A stretch of DNA of 64,000 bases, from positions 21,411-85,410 of the forward strand of contig JAQXLY010000060.1 of NCBI GenBank assembly GCA_029012365.1. Reading direction: 5' to 3'. The notes under the pieces were generated by a model that worked only from the letters and a program-made list of their open reading frames with translations, was not told where the DNA came from and searched no databases. Numbering within the stretch: the stretch's first letter is position 1; every line of letters begins with the position of its first letter. The stretch comes from Lachnospiraceae bacterium. GTDB taxonomy: Bacteria; Bacillota; Clostridia; Lachnospirales; Lachnospiraceae. Position numbers and translations under genes: made by a program. Shown here piece after piece: positions 28,193-36,141 of this stretch.

Positions 28193-29077
28193 CTATGTTT
28201 CTGCCCGTTTTCTTAGAGTACTTGGTGCAAACCCATAGTATTTCGAGAATGCGTAGGAGAAATGCTCCATGGAAGCATAACCTAACCGCTCACTGATTTC
28301 CGTAATACTGTAACGACTGTTCTGAAGTAACGTCACGGCAGCAGACATTCTTGCTTCCAGCTTTTTCTGTGTAAAGGATTTGCCGTATATCCTGTTTAGC
28401 AGGCGTTGCGTCTGCCGCACGCTGAAGCCGAGTCGTCCTGCCAGTTCTTCTAATGTAATATCTCGATATTCATACAGAAAAATCTCATCGGCAACCAAAA
28501 GAGCATTCTCCTCCTGTATCGTATGAGTTCCGAACTTCTCCTGCGGCTCGGGTAAAATCCTCTCTTCTTCTTTTGCGGCTAAAATACTTCTAATACTTTC
28601 AATCAGAAATTCCGCAAGCAGATACTGCAATTTTTCTCCCGCTCCGGGCTGGTTTCCCGCCTGTTCCTTCCGTATTTCTCTCGTCAGATTATGCAATGTG
28701 CTTCTTCCCATGCCATACCAGAGAGGATGTGCACGTAATCCCTGCAAAAGCTCCCCTTCCTTTTTATCTGCCTGCAACTGCAAATATACACCGAATTCTA
28801 CCAATGGGTTTTCTTTTGAAGGGATCTGTTCATGGAGTATTCCGGGTCCTGTAATGTAAAGAACTCCCGGAGATGCAGAATAGCTTTGCCGGTTTAACAG
28901 TATCACCCCATCGCCCTGTTCCACATAATGCAGCTCATACACATCCTCTCCGTGTGCATGCTCCGGCATCACGTCCGTAAATCTGCGATAGCTTACCATT
29001 GCAATCGTCACTACCGTTCCTTCAAGTAAAAAACGATATCCGCCCGGAGTTTCCGTATTCTTTTTTACCTGCTCCAT
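28193..29077 (-). CDS. AraC-family transcriptional regulator
   Basis: A 294-residue regulator. The N-terminal half is cupin-like (MPEHAHGEDVYELHYVEQGD), binding an effector. The C-terminal 100 residues hold two helix-turn-helix motifs (EELAGRLGFSVRQTQRLL and ITEISERLGYASMEHFSYAF). The start at 29077 (MEQVKKN) follows AGGGGG; the frame extends to 29122 without a ribosome site. It is divergent from the GH95 gene, with 140 bases between the starts, so it probably controls that gene in response to a sugar. Confidence 0.9.
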   Translation of the reverse strand: MEQVKKNTETPGGYRFLLEGTVVTIAMVSYRRFTDVMPEHAHGEDVYELHYVEQGDGVILLNRQSYSASPGVLYITGPGILHEQIPSKENPLVEFGVYLQLQADKKEGELLQGLRAHPLWYGMGRSTLHNLTREIRKEQAGNQPGAGEKLQYLLAEFLIESIRSILAAKEEERILPEPQEKFGTHTIQEENALLVADEIFLYEYRDITLEELAGRLGFSVRQTQRLLNRIYGKSFTQKKLEARMSAAVTLLQNSRYSITEISERLGYASMEHFSYAFSKYYGFAPSTLRKRAET

Positions 29078-29217
29078 ATCAACGCCCCCTCGTATGCCTG
29101 TAACTCTTCGAGAAAATACCACTTACTTCGTTCATATGTCATATTATACTCTGGAAAATGAAATGATGCAACGCTATAATGGAAATAGAAGAGCTTGTAT
29201 TTATGGGAGGTACGCAA

Positions 29218-31449
29218 ATGAATCAACTTATCTACAAAACATCCGCAGGCGGCAACTGGAACAAAGCACTTCCGGTAGGAAACGGATGTCTCGGTGCAAT
29301 GATTTACGGTGAAAATACTTATGAGCATTTTCAGTTGAATGAAGACAGCGTCTGGTTTGGCGGTCCAAGGAACCGGAATAATAAGGATGCTCTTTCCCAT
29401 CTGGAGGAGATTCGTTCTCTCATCCTTTCCGGAAAAATCAACAAGGCAGAGGAAATGTGCAAATACGCATTATCCGGCACTCCGCAAAGCGAGCATACCT
29501 ATCAGACCTTAGGTGATGTCTATTTTGACTTCTGCGGACGTCTGAAAAAAGGAGTCAATTTTTCCCGTACACTTGATTTAGAAAAAGCATTACATACAAC
29601 GTTAACTACCGAAGAAGGCACAGGTATTACCTATCGCTGTGATACCTTTGTAAGCCGGAAATATAACTGCATCATTGCAAGGTTTTCCTCATCCGTTCCA
29701 GACAGTCTCGACCTTGCTGCTTCTTTACAACGCGGCAGCTTCTATGAAACAACAGAGCATACAGCCGACTCTCTTTATATATCCGGCAACTTAGGCGGAG
29801 GCGGCTCGGACTTCTGCTGCGGTATGCGTTTTGTCTCCGACGGTTCATCTACAAGAGGAATCGGAGAACACCTGCTTACCGAAAATGCCTCCGAAGTTCT
29901 GGTACTGATTACAGCAGCTACCACCTTCCGTTACAGTGACCCGCGTGCTGCGGTAGAGTCCCTGCTTTCCGTTGCGGCAGGTCGCTCTTACGAAGAACTG
30001 TACCTCGACCATCTGGCAGAGTACCAACCGTACTTTTCCAGAATGAAGCTTTCCCTTCCGTATGATACCGCACTCGATTCTCTTTCTACGGATGAACGGC
30101 TGCGTCGGATTTCCGCGGGCTCTCCGGATAACGGTCTGATTGCCACCTACTTTGCTTTCGGCCGCTATCTTTTACTTGCCTCCAGCCGTGGAGACTGTCT
30201 GCCGGCAAATCTGCAGGGAATCTGGAACCGCGACATGGATGCTCCCTGGGGAAGTAAATATACCATTAATATTAATACCGAAATGAATTACTGGCCGGCA
30301 AACAGCTGTAACCTCGCCGAATGTCAGATACCTTTGTTTACCCATCTCATGCGAATGCTCCCGAACGGCCGGCAGACAGCAAAGGAGATGTACGGATGCT
30401 CCGGCTTTGTTGCCCACCATAACACCGATATATGGGGCGATACCGCACCTCAGGATATCTATATTCCCGCAACCTACTGGGTAATGGGTGCCGCATGGCT
30501 TTGTACCCATATCTGGCGACATTATCTCTATACAAATGACCTCGCATTTTTAAAGGAATTCTATCCTGTTTTAAAGGAAGCCGTAGCGTTTTTCTTTGAT
30601 TTCCTGATTGAAGTGGACGGTGCCCTTGTTACCTGTCCTTCCGTTTCTCCGGAGAACACCTATATCATGGAAAGCGGTATGCGAGGCTGTCTGACCTACG
30701 GTTCCACGATGGACAATGAGATTTTACATGAATTGTTCCGGAACCTTCTCTCCGCCGCACCGCTTGTCGGCGAAACCGATACCGCCTTTTTAGAGAAGGC
30801 TGCCGCTTATGATGCCCGCATTCCGGGACTTGCTATAGGAAAGCACGGACAGATTATGGAGTGGCAAAAGGACTATGACGAAGCCGAACCGGGACACCGG
30901 CACATCTCCCATCTCTGGGCATTACATCCGGCATTCCAGATTACACCGGATGCCACGCCGGAGCTTTGTGACGCAGCAAAGGTCACCTTAGAGCGAAGAC
31001 TTGCAAACGGCGGCGGACACACCGGATGGAGCCGTGCATGGATTATCAATATGTATGCCAGACTTTGGAACGGTGAGGAATGTTATAAAAACCTTCTGGC
31101 ATTGTTGCAAAAGTCCACCTTGGAAAACCTGTTAGACAATCATCCGCCGTTCCAGATTGACGGTAATTTCGGTGCTACGGCAGGCATCGCGGAAATGCTT
31201 CTGCAATCAAACGAAGCACGCACCGTCATACTTCCGGCTCTCCCTAAGGAATGGAACGAGGGAAGTGTTAGCGGTCTTTGCGGTGTAGGTGCCGTTACTT
31301 ATGACATTACATGGAAGGACGGGGAACTCGTAAAAGCCACCCTGCGCTCCAAATTTGATACTACAGTCACCCTCGTTTACCGTGGGGTGACCCGTACTGT
31401 TTCTTTACGGAGCGGTATCATCGCTTCGCTTACGAAAGAGACATTTTAA
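29218..31449 (+). CDS. glycoside hydrolase family 95 (alpha-L-fucosidase/galactosidase type)
   Basis: A 743-residue GH95-type enzyme. The family cleaves terminal alpha-L-fucose or alpha-L-galactose by inversion. Blocks: WNKALPVGNGCLGAMIYG at the start, HFQLNEDSVWFGG, ININTEMNYWPANSCN, IMEWQKDYDEAEPGHRH and HPPFQIDGNFGATAG; these hold the Asn, Glu and Asp residues that form the family's active site. No signal peptide, so it acts on imported oligosaccharides. The start at 29218 is seven bases from GGAGG; the frame extends to 29179 without one. Likely controlled by the divergent AraC protein. Confidence 0.9.
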   Translation: MNQLIYKTSAGGNWNKALPVGNGCLGAMIYGENTYEHFQLNEDSVWFGGPRNRNNKDALSHLEEIRSLILSGKINKAEEMCKYALSGTPQSEHTYQTLGDVYFDFCGRLKKGVNFSRTLDLEKALHTTLTTEEGTGITYRCDTFVSRKYNCIIARFSSSVPDSLDLAASLQRGSFYETTEHTADSLYISGNLGGGGSDFCCGMRFVSDGSSTRGIGEHLLTENASEVLVLITAATTFRYSDPRAAVESLLSVAAGRSYEELYLDHLAEYQPYFSRMKLSLPYDTALDSLSTDERLRRISAGSPDNGLIATYFAFGRYLLLASSRGDCLPANLQGIWNRDMDAPWGSKYTININTEMNYWPANSCNLAECQIPLFTHLMRMLPNGRQTAKEMYGCSGFVAHHNTDIWGDTAPQDIYIPATYWVMGAAWLCTHIWRHYLYTNDLAFLKEFYPVLKEAVAFFFDFLIEVDGALVTCPSVSPENTYIMESGMRGCLTYGSTMDNEILHELFRNLLSAAPLVGETDTAFLEKAAAYDARIPGLAIGKHGQIMEWQKDYDEAEPGHRHISHLWALHPAFQITPDATPELCDAAKVTLERRLANGGGHTGWSRAWIINMYARLWNGEECYKNLLALLQKSTLENLLDNHPPFQIDGNFGATAGIAEMLLQSNEARTVILPALPKEWNEGSVSGLCGVGAVTYDITWKDGELVKATLRSKFDTTVTLVYRGVTRTVSLRSGIIASLTKETF

Positions 31450-31474
31450 CACTTATTCTGTTGCCAAACATAAG

Positions 31475-31504
31475 GGGCTGTCGCATAAATGAAATGCACA
31501 GCCC
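31475..31504 (+). terminator. GH95 terminator
   Basis: Stem GGGCTGT / ACAGCCC with an inner GCAT/ATGC pairing, followed by TGCTTTC. Starts 26 bases after the GH95 stop. Core shared with the terminators at 14563 and 23330. Confidence 0.7.
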
Positions 31505-31589
31505 TGCTTTCATGATTTAAGGATATTCCGTTTCGGAGTAATGCTGAAAAATCAGAGTTTCCTTAGAATTCTCGGCTCTTCCTTGCCTT

Positions 31590-31722
31590 TTACCATTACA
31601 TTTGCAAAAATGTTCTACTTAATGGTAAAGAATTCATCCATCCCCAAAATCTTACCATTGATTTTCCAAAATGCTTCATCCCAATGGTAAGAAATTTATT
31701 CGGCTCAAAAGTCTTACCATTA
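31590..31722. repeat. 62-bp-period hairpin repeat (two full units and a partial third)
   Basis: The 350-base gap after GH95 holds an ordered repeat. TTACCATT begins at 31590, 31652 and 31714, exactly 62 bases apart. In the first two units it is closed 39 bases on by the complement: TTACCATTA ... TAATGGTAA (31590-31628) and TTACCATTG ... CAATGGTAA (31652-31690). The change A to G in one arm is matched by T to C in the other, so pairing is kept. The third unit lacks the closing arm. No gene in the region. Confidence 0.75.
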
Positions 31723-31798
31723 GTTTTTCAAATATATTTCCACAAATCACATACTGATAATCCGTTTGAAAAGGGTTAAGCAGCAAACTTATCATAAG

Positions 31799-32314
31799 CT
31801 ATATCCTGACAGATGCTTTCAGTTCATTCAACACCCGTGTCTCTCTCTCCACCATAGCCTTGTCAAACGCCTCACAGCGACAGCTCAGATTCGCACGAAT
31901 CGCTTCCTCCGGAGTCACAAACGTAAGCGTAAAACCTTCCTCCGCCTCATAATCATCCAGCTCCTGCTCTCCGACAGATTCCCCCACCTCACAGGTGTAA
32001 TAGAAATTTTCCTGTTCAAAGACTGTATTCTCCAGATATTCACTGCGCTGTAACCGAAGTACATACCCATACTCTTTGATTGTCTCCGGCACTACCGCAA
32101 GACCTGTTTCTTCTTTCACCTCACGAATCAATGTCGCTTCATGGCTTTCATTTTCTTTGATGCCACCACCCGGAAACTTGTAATAGCCGTATTTCAGGCT
32201 ATGTACCATGGCAAGCTTACCATCCTTCCGGATAATCCCCCGTACCGACGGTCGTTTGGAGTGCGGCCAGTTCTCCTCATAATCCTTTAAATCCACACAA
32301 AACAATTGCTTCAT
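31799..32314 (-). CDS. Nudix hydrolase
   Basis: A 171-residue pyrophosphohydrolase with a full Nudix box: GGGIKENESHEATLIREV followed by KEETGL. The family hydrolyses nucleoside diphosphates linked to another moiety; the substrate cannot be told. It starts at ATG 32314, and the start overlaps the stop of a 43-residue frame upstream. Last gene in a minus-strand run of small accessory enzymes. Confidence 0.88.
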   Translation of the reverse strand: MKQLFCVDLKDYEENWPHSKRPSVRGIIRKDGKLAMVHSLKYGYYKFPGGGIKENESHEATLIREVKEETGLAVVPETIKEYGYVLRLQRSEYLENTVFEQENFYYTCEVGESVGEQELDDYEAEEGFTLTFVTPEEAIRANLSCRCEAFDKAMVERETRVLNELKASVRI

Positions 32315-32442
32315 ACATTTCCTCCGTTTTTAAAAGGCTGTTCGCCTTCCGCAATTCTTCGGTTCACATAGGCAAGCACCTCATTACACTTGTCTACATA
32401 AACTGCCATCCCAAATTCACACTCTCTATTCTCTCGATCCAT
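32311..32442 (-). CDS. possible 43-residue protein coupled to the Nudix gene
   Basis: A short frame between the GNAT stop and the Nudix start. It reads MDRENRECEFGMAVYVDKC, continues with NEVLAYVNRRIAEGEQPF, and ends with its TGA overlapping the Nudix ATG (ATGA). AGGGG lies just before its ATG, somewhat close; a second ATG at codon 12 is possible. Fills the gap exactly, which supports it being translated. Confidence 0.4.
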   Translation of the reverse strand: MDRENRECEFGMAVYVDKCNEVLAYVNRRIAEGEQPFKNGGNV

Positions 32443-32448
32443 TCTCCC

Positions 32449-32979
32449 CTATCTCTTAATTACATACCGTTGTATTTCTTCCTGAAAGGTGTCGCTATAA
32501 AACTCTGCTTCCAGTTCTCCGCCGCAGTTCTTTATCACATTTGCAGAAGCAACATTTATCTTATCACAGGTTAAAAGAACTTCTTTGATTCCCACCACAT
32601 CACATACATTCAGTGCTTCTTTCAACATATCGGTGGCGTAATGCTTCCTGCGCTCCGTCGGTCTGATACAGTATCCGATATGACCGCCTTCTTTTCTGAG
32701 AAAATCGTTCAATGCCAAACGAATGTTAATCATTCCGATGATTTTATCATCCTCTTCCCGGACATAAAAATAGGTCAATGCCGGAACCCGCGGCTTTTCT
32801 ATATTTGCTATATCAATATCCGCCAATACCTTACTAAGCCACGCTTCATAAGTAGCAGCTTCCAGATAGCCGTCCAAGGCACCGCATCCGTTAATCTCGG
32901 ATTTGTATTTCCGAAATTCATTAATGAACTCAATTGCTTTTTCTTTGTATTGTATCTTTGGAAAAACAAATTTAAACAT
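32449..32979 (-). CDS. GNAT-family acetyltransferase
   Basis: A 176-residue Gcn5-related acetyltransferase of the RimJ/RimL-like type. Core strand and loop: HIGYCIRPTERRKHYATDML (acetyl-CoA site around RRKHYA), with NVASANVIKNCGGELE as motif B. Substrate unknown; could be a small molecule or protein N-terminus. Followed seven bases on by the small coupled frame and the Nudix gene. Confidence 0.85.
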   Translation of the reverse strand: MFKFVFPKIQYKEKAIEFINEFRKYKSEINGCGALDGYLEAATYEAWLSKVLADIDIANIEKPRVPALTYFYVREEDDKIIGMINIRLALNDFLRKEGGHIGYCIRPTERRKHYATDMLKEALNVCDVVGIKEVLLTCDKINVASANVIKNCGGELEAEFYSDTFQEEIQRYVIKR

Positions 32980-33041
32980 ACATATCTCCCTTCAAAAACT
33001 GTTCCTCAAATGCTTTTACTGTTTCCCGATTCAACTCGTCG

Positions 33042-33433
33042 TTATTTTTCAATCAAATACGCCCGACACGGTGCACCGTCAAAGCCTGCGAAATTCAGCG
33101 GAGCATCACTTAAGAAATCCGCTCATTTGCCTCTGCATTTTCTTCCTTTCTCATTATCTTGTGCGCATCTTCTGCGGTTACATCGCCCTCGTGACGCGCC
33201 ACAAAACAATCCCCTACAAACGCTGTAAGCGGTATTCTCTCCACCGTCTTTCCGTCCTTTAAAAAGTGAAACGGTGCATCTATATGCGTCCCGTTATGTG
33301 CACACATGGAAAACACGGAAAGATTATAGAGCTCTCCCTGCTCCATGCTTTTCACTCGTTCTGCCCGAGGACTGTCGTCCCCCGGAAACACCTTACAGGA
33401 AAGAACCTCCTGTGAAATGTCTATGATATTCAT
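33042..33433 (-). pseudogene. cyclase/kynurenine-formamidase family relic with internal deletion
   Basis: The first about 90 residues read as a metal-dependent cyclase: MNIIDISQEVLSCKVFPGD, then the metal-binding HNGTHIDAPFHF. The frame then passes into unrelated sequence and stops at 33110. In the next frame the family's end is still readable (DAPLNFAGFDGAPCRAYLIEK, stop at 33042). About half of the usual 210-230 residues are missing from the middle. Not expected to be active. Confidence 0.7.
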
Positions 33434-33490
33434 GCCGTTACCTCCCTTGTCCTGTCATGCACTCTTTCTTGAGCTTTGTAACTAGCGTGT

Positions 33491-34186
33491 CTACTCAATC
33501 TCTTCTCTCAGCCATTTCTCAACAACGGCAAAATCTGCTTCTTCCATAAACGGATGCTTACTTTGTTCTGAAACCGTCAACCGACATCCGAATCTATCCG
33601 CGAAGCTCTGAATACTCTCGATCGGCTGAAGATTATCAAGCGCGCCGTAAAGAATCGCGGTTTTTACGCTCCACTCCTTAATTGGATGTGTCTGAATATA
33701 CCGGTAATAATCCCAGCGTAATATATCGATTTCCGTCTCAATTTCCTTTTCCCTTTCAAGCATCGCTCCGGTTATCCCCGACCAGAGCATCATGTGCTCT
33801 ACCAGCCATTTCATATCTACAATCGGCGATTGAAACAGACACCTTTCAAAGTTTCTGTTGGCATATGCGTTTAACGAAAAATAGGCTCCGAGGCTACAGG
33901 CAAATAGAGAAACACTTTCCCATTTTTCAAATACATACTCCGCAATACTATTTAAGTCCTTACTCCCGTTCCATACATCACAGCGATATGCTGTATCCGT
34001 TCTTTCTCCATGCTCCGGCAGGTCAAAACTCAGTGTCTGATAGCCTTTTTGCTCCGCAATCTCTGCAAAGCTCTCAGCATATTCCTTCCTGCTCATCTTT
34101 CCGTGAACGTGTATATAGATTTTGTCGGAGTTCCCTCCCCACAAAATTGCGGGAATTCCGTGAATACATAGCCTTTCTCTCTTCAT
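33491..34186 (-). CDS. alpha/beta hydrolase
   Basis: A 231-residue alpha/beta-hydrolase fold protein. IYIHVHGKM forms the oxyanion region, FDLPEHGER follows strand 4, the nucleophile elbow is ACSLGAYFS (Ser in A-C-S-L-G), and the likely Asp and His are in LYGALDNLQ and SEQSKHPFM. No signal peptide. Substrate unknown. It lies 31 bases after a Nudix gene in the same direction. Confidence 0.82.
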   Translation of the reverse strand: MKRERLCIHGIPAILWGGNSDKIYIHVHGKMSRKEYAESFAEIAEQKGYQTLSFDLPEHGERTDTAYRCDVWNGSKDLNSIAEYVFEKWESVSLFACSLGAYFSLNAYANRNFERCLFQSPIVDMKWLVEHMMLWSGITGAMLEREKEIETEIDILRWDYYRYIQTHPIKEWSVKTAILYGALDNLQPIESIQSFADRFGCRLTVSEQSKHPFMEEADFAVVEKWLREEIE

Positions 34187-34217
34187 TCTCTCTGCTCCCC
34201 TCTATAGTAAAAAGTCT

Positions 34218-34670
34218 TCAAAAGACAGGGTTCGGATAGCTGATTATATCTCCCCAGCTCTGAACCTCGTTCCTAATGGATTCTATTTCAAGAATTCCCG
34301 CAGAGAAAAGCCATGCCCTGTCCTTCTCCGGTAATTCATCAAGCCGCTTCCAGCCCACTTCCTCAATTGGCTGGCAGTCCTCCGGTTCCTCCGGGTCATA
34401 TCCGCGAATCGGCATCGCATCTTCCGGAATTCTGACCTCGAAGAAATATTCTGTCGTGCCTCCCAGTCGATTTACTACATTCAGCGGTCTGATAATTTCG
34501 CCCCTCACGCCACACTCTTCAAACAGCTCCCTGAGTGCAGTCTCCTCAGGTGTCTCCCCGGCTTCCATCCCACCGCCCGGAACAAGATAAAAACGGTTTC
34601 CGTGATAACAAACACGTTCCATAAGAATTGACGTTCCTCTTGTAATCACTGCACTTGCCCTGTTACGCAT
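34218..34670 (-). CDS. Nudix hydrolase
   Basis: A 150-residue Nudix protein with the box GGGMEAGETPEETALREL followed by FEECGV. Start at ATG 34670 (MRNRASAV), about ten bases after AAAGGAGG. A longer frame from TTG 34700 only adds the ribosome site itself. The gene begins right after the 3' end of a group II intron relic (34703), so its leader is whatever remains downstream of that element. Confidence 0.88.
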   Translation of the reverse strand: MRNRASAVITRGTSILMERVCYHGNRFYLVPGGGMEAGETPEETALRELFEECGVRGEIIRPLNVVNRLGGTTEYFFEVRIPEDAMPIRGYDPEEPEDCQPIEEVGWKRLDELPEKDRAWLFSAGILEIESIRNEVQSWGDIISYPNPVF

Positions 34671-34702
34671 ATTTCCTTCTCCTCCTTTATAATACCGCAA
34701 AT

Positions 34703-35171
34703 AATCGAGTAGGAGGGAAAATTATATAAATTTTCCCGGCCTCTCACACTACTGTGCGTACGGTTCCGTACACGGCGGTTCAATCAACTTAACAAGTGAC
34801 ACACCTTTCGGTGTAGTAATCTAACATTGAGACTAGTCCAAATCGGGTTAGTTGACTTCTCACAGTTCGTTATTACTAAGCTAATGAAACCCCTGTGAGA
34901 CCTCTACGCTTAAGGTGCACGCTCTTTCTCTCCATATATCCGCCGCATTTACTCTGTTACTACAAAAGTGGTAGTTATTAGACTTTGTTGCTTTGTGCCA
35001 ACTTGTCTCTCGTAGCCTAGCCTTGTATGCGATTTCTGTTCGTCGAACCAGAGATTTGCTTACAGCTTCCTTCAGATTCCACCTCACGATGAACACCCTT
35101 GCTGTTCAGCTATACACTTCCCACTACCTGGGCATGTTCGGAACTTTCACCCGTTAGAGCGGCGCAAACAC
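34703..35171 (-). mobile_element. ORF-less group IIC-like intron, probably decayed
   Basis: A 469-base structured element in the minus direction. It begins GTGTTTGCGCCG, passes through domain I-III-like sequence (GGTGGAATCTGAAGGAAGC, ACGAACTGTGAGAAGTC) and ends with a domain V hairpin starting GAACCGCCGTGTACGGAACC and a domain VI ending CTCCTACTCGATT. The same 3' end occurs at 63867-63945. There is no reverse transcriptase. Domain V has CGC rather than AGC, as in group IIC. Two C-A mismatches in its basal stem suggest lost splicing. It lies five bases after a terminator hairpin, the usual IIC target. Ends are approximate. The 71-codon frame at 34881-35096 is just intron RNA. Confidence 0.75.
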
Positions 35172-35176
35172 AGCAA

Positions 35177-35197
35177 GAGGCCTGCTTCGCAAGCCTC
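35177..35197 (-). terminator. terminator hairpin at the intron insertion site
   Basis: GAGGCTTGC / GCAGGCCTC with a GAA loop, 9 bp including one wobble, followed by TTGCT. It comes 30 bases after the chemoreceptor stop and directly precedes the 5' end of the intron. Confidence 0.7.
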
Positions 35198-35227
35198 AAA
35201 TTACAAATCATCTCATCCACACGGAAT

Positions 35228-36052
35228 TTATTTCATCTCTGCCTTTTCTGCCAGTATCTGTAACTGTTCAAAGGTTCCTTCTATCTTCTCCGCATATCCG
35301 GCGACCTTCTCAGAAGCCCTGTTAATCGTCGATTTACATGTTTGTGTCTCTGCGGATACTTCCTCCGATGCTGCGGATAACAAAGAAATACTGTCTACAA
35401 TCTCGCGGTTTGCATCCAAAACCTTTTCTACCTCCTGACTCATGGCAGCAACATCTCTCTGCAGAGTACTCATACCATTTCCCACTTCCATGAAGCTCTC
35501 ATTCACTTCTTCTACCTTTTTGCGCTGAATATTAATTGCTTCCGCGGATTCTTCAATACCGGTCTGCGTCTCATTTGTTACGTTTATCAGCTGTGCAATA
35601 ATCTCTGTAATCTTTTCTGTAGATACCTTCGTCTCTTCCGCAAGCTTTCTGATTTCGTCTGCTACGACCGCAAAACCTCTACCCGCTTCCCCTGCTCTTG
35701 CAGCCTCAATGCTTGCATTTAATGCCAAAAGATTCGTCTGGGAAGAAATATTTAAAATGGAATCCGTAATACCGGATACCTGATTGACATTGGTAACAAG
35801 TTCCTGCATTGATTTGGAAATTCTTGTGATATTCTGATCAACCAGCTTCGACTGTTCCTTCAGATTGTCAGCCAGTTGTTTTCCACCCTCTACCACATCC
35901 TTCAATTTTTCCGTAGTTCCTTTTGCATTCATCACACGCTCATTCGTATTTTCAATGCGGTTCTGAATATCCGTAGTCATTTCTGCTAATAATTCGTAAT
36001 GGTAAAATTCATAACATCGCATCCTTACCTTATTTCTTATCATACAATACAA
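35228..36052 (-). CDS. chemoreceptor signalling domain, N-terminus probably lost
   Basis: Up to 274 residues consisting almost only of the cytoplasmic signalling part of a methyl-accepting chemotaxis protein. The conserved tip is [19 protein letters not shown], with helical methylation regions on both sides. There is no membrane helix, HAMP or sensor domain. The N-terminus ([13 protein letters not shown]) does not look natural, and a start at MTTDIQNR (about residue 25) is possible. Either a soluble receptor or, more likely, a 5'-truncated copy. Confidence 0.7.
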   Translation of the reverse strand: MYCMIRNKVRMRCYEFYHYELLAEMTTDIQNRIENTNERVMNAKGTTEKLKDVVEGGKQLADNLKEQSKLVDQNITRISKSMQELVTNVNQVSGITDSILNISSQTNLLALNASIEAARAGEAGRGFAVVADEIRKLAEETKVSTEKITEIIAQLINVTNETQTGIEESAEAINIQRKKVEEVNESFMEVGNGMSTLQRDVAAMSQEVEKVLDANREIVDSISLLSAASEEVSAETQTCKSTINRASEKVAGYAEKIEGTFEQLQILAEKAEMK

Positions 36053-36141
36053 TTATGCAAAAATCAACTAAATTCTCACACTCTTTCTTCTTTTTTACCT
36101 GTAATGGCAAACATTTTCCGTGTGTTCCTTACTCTGATATG

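Noticed and set aside
31590..31722. CRISPR array
   Set aside because: Only two and a half units, the repeated words are short inverted pairs, and the intervening sequences are related to each other rather than unique spacers; no cas genes.
34881..35096. 71-codon protein gene
   Set aside because: It lies wholly inside group II intron ribozyme sequence and has no ribosome site.
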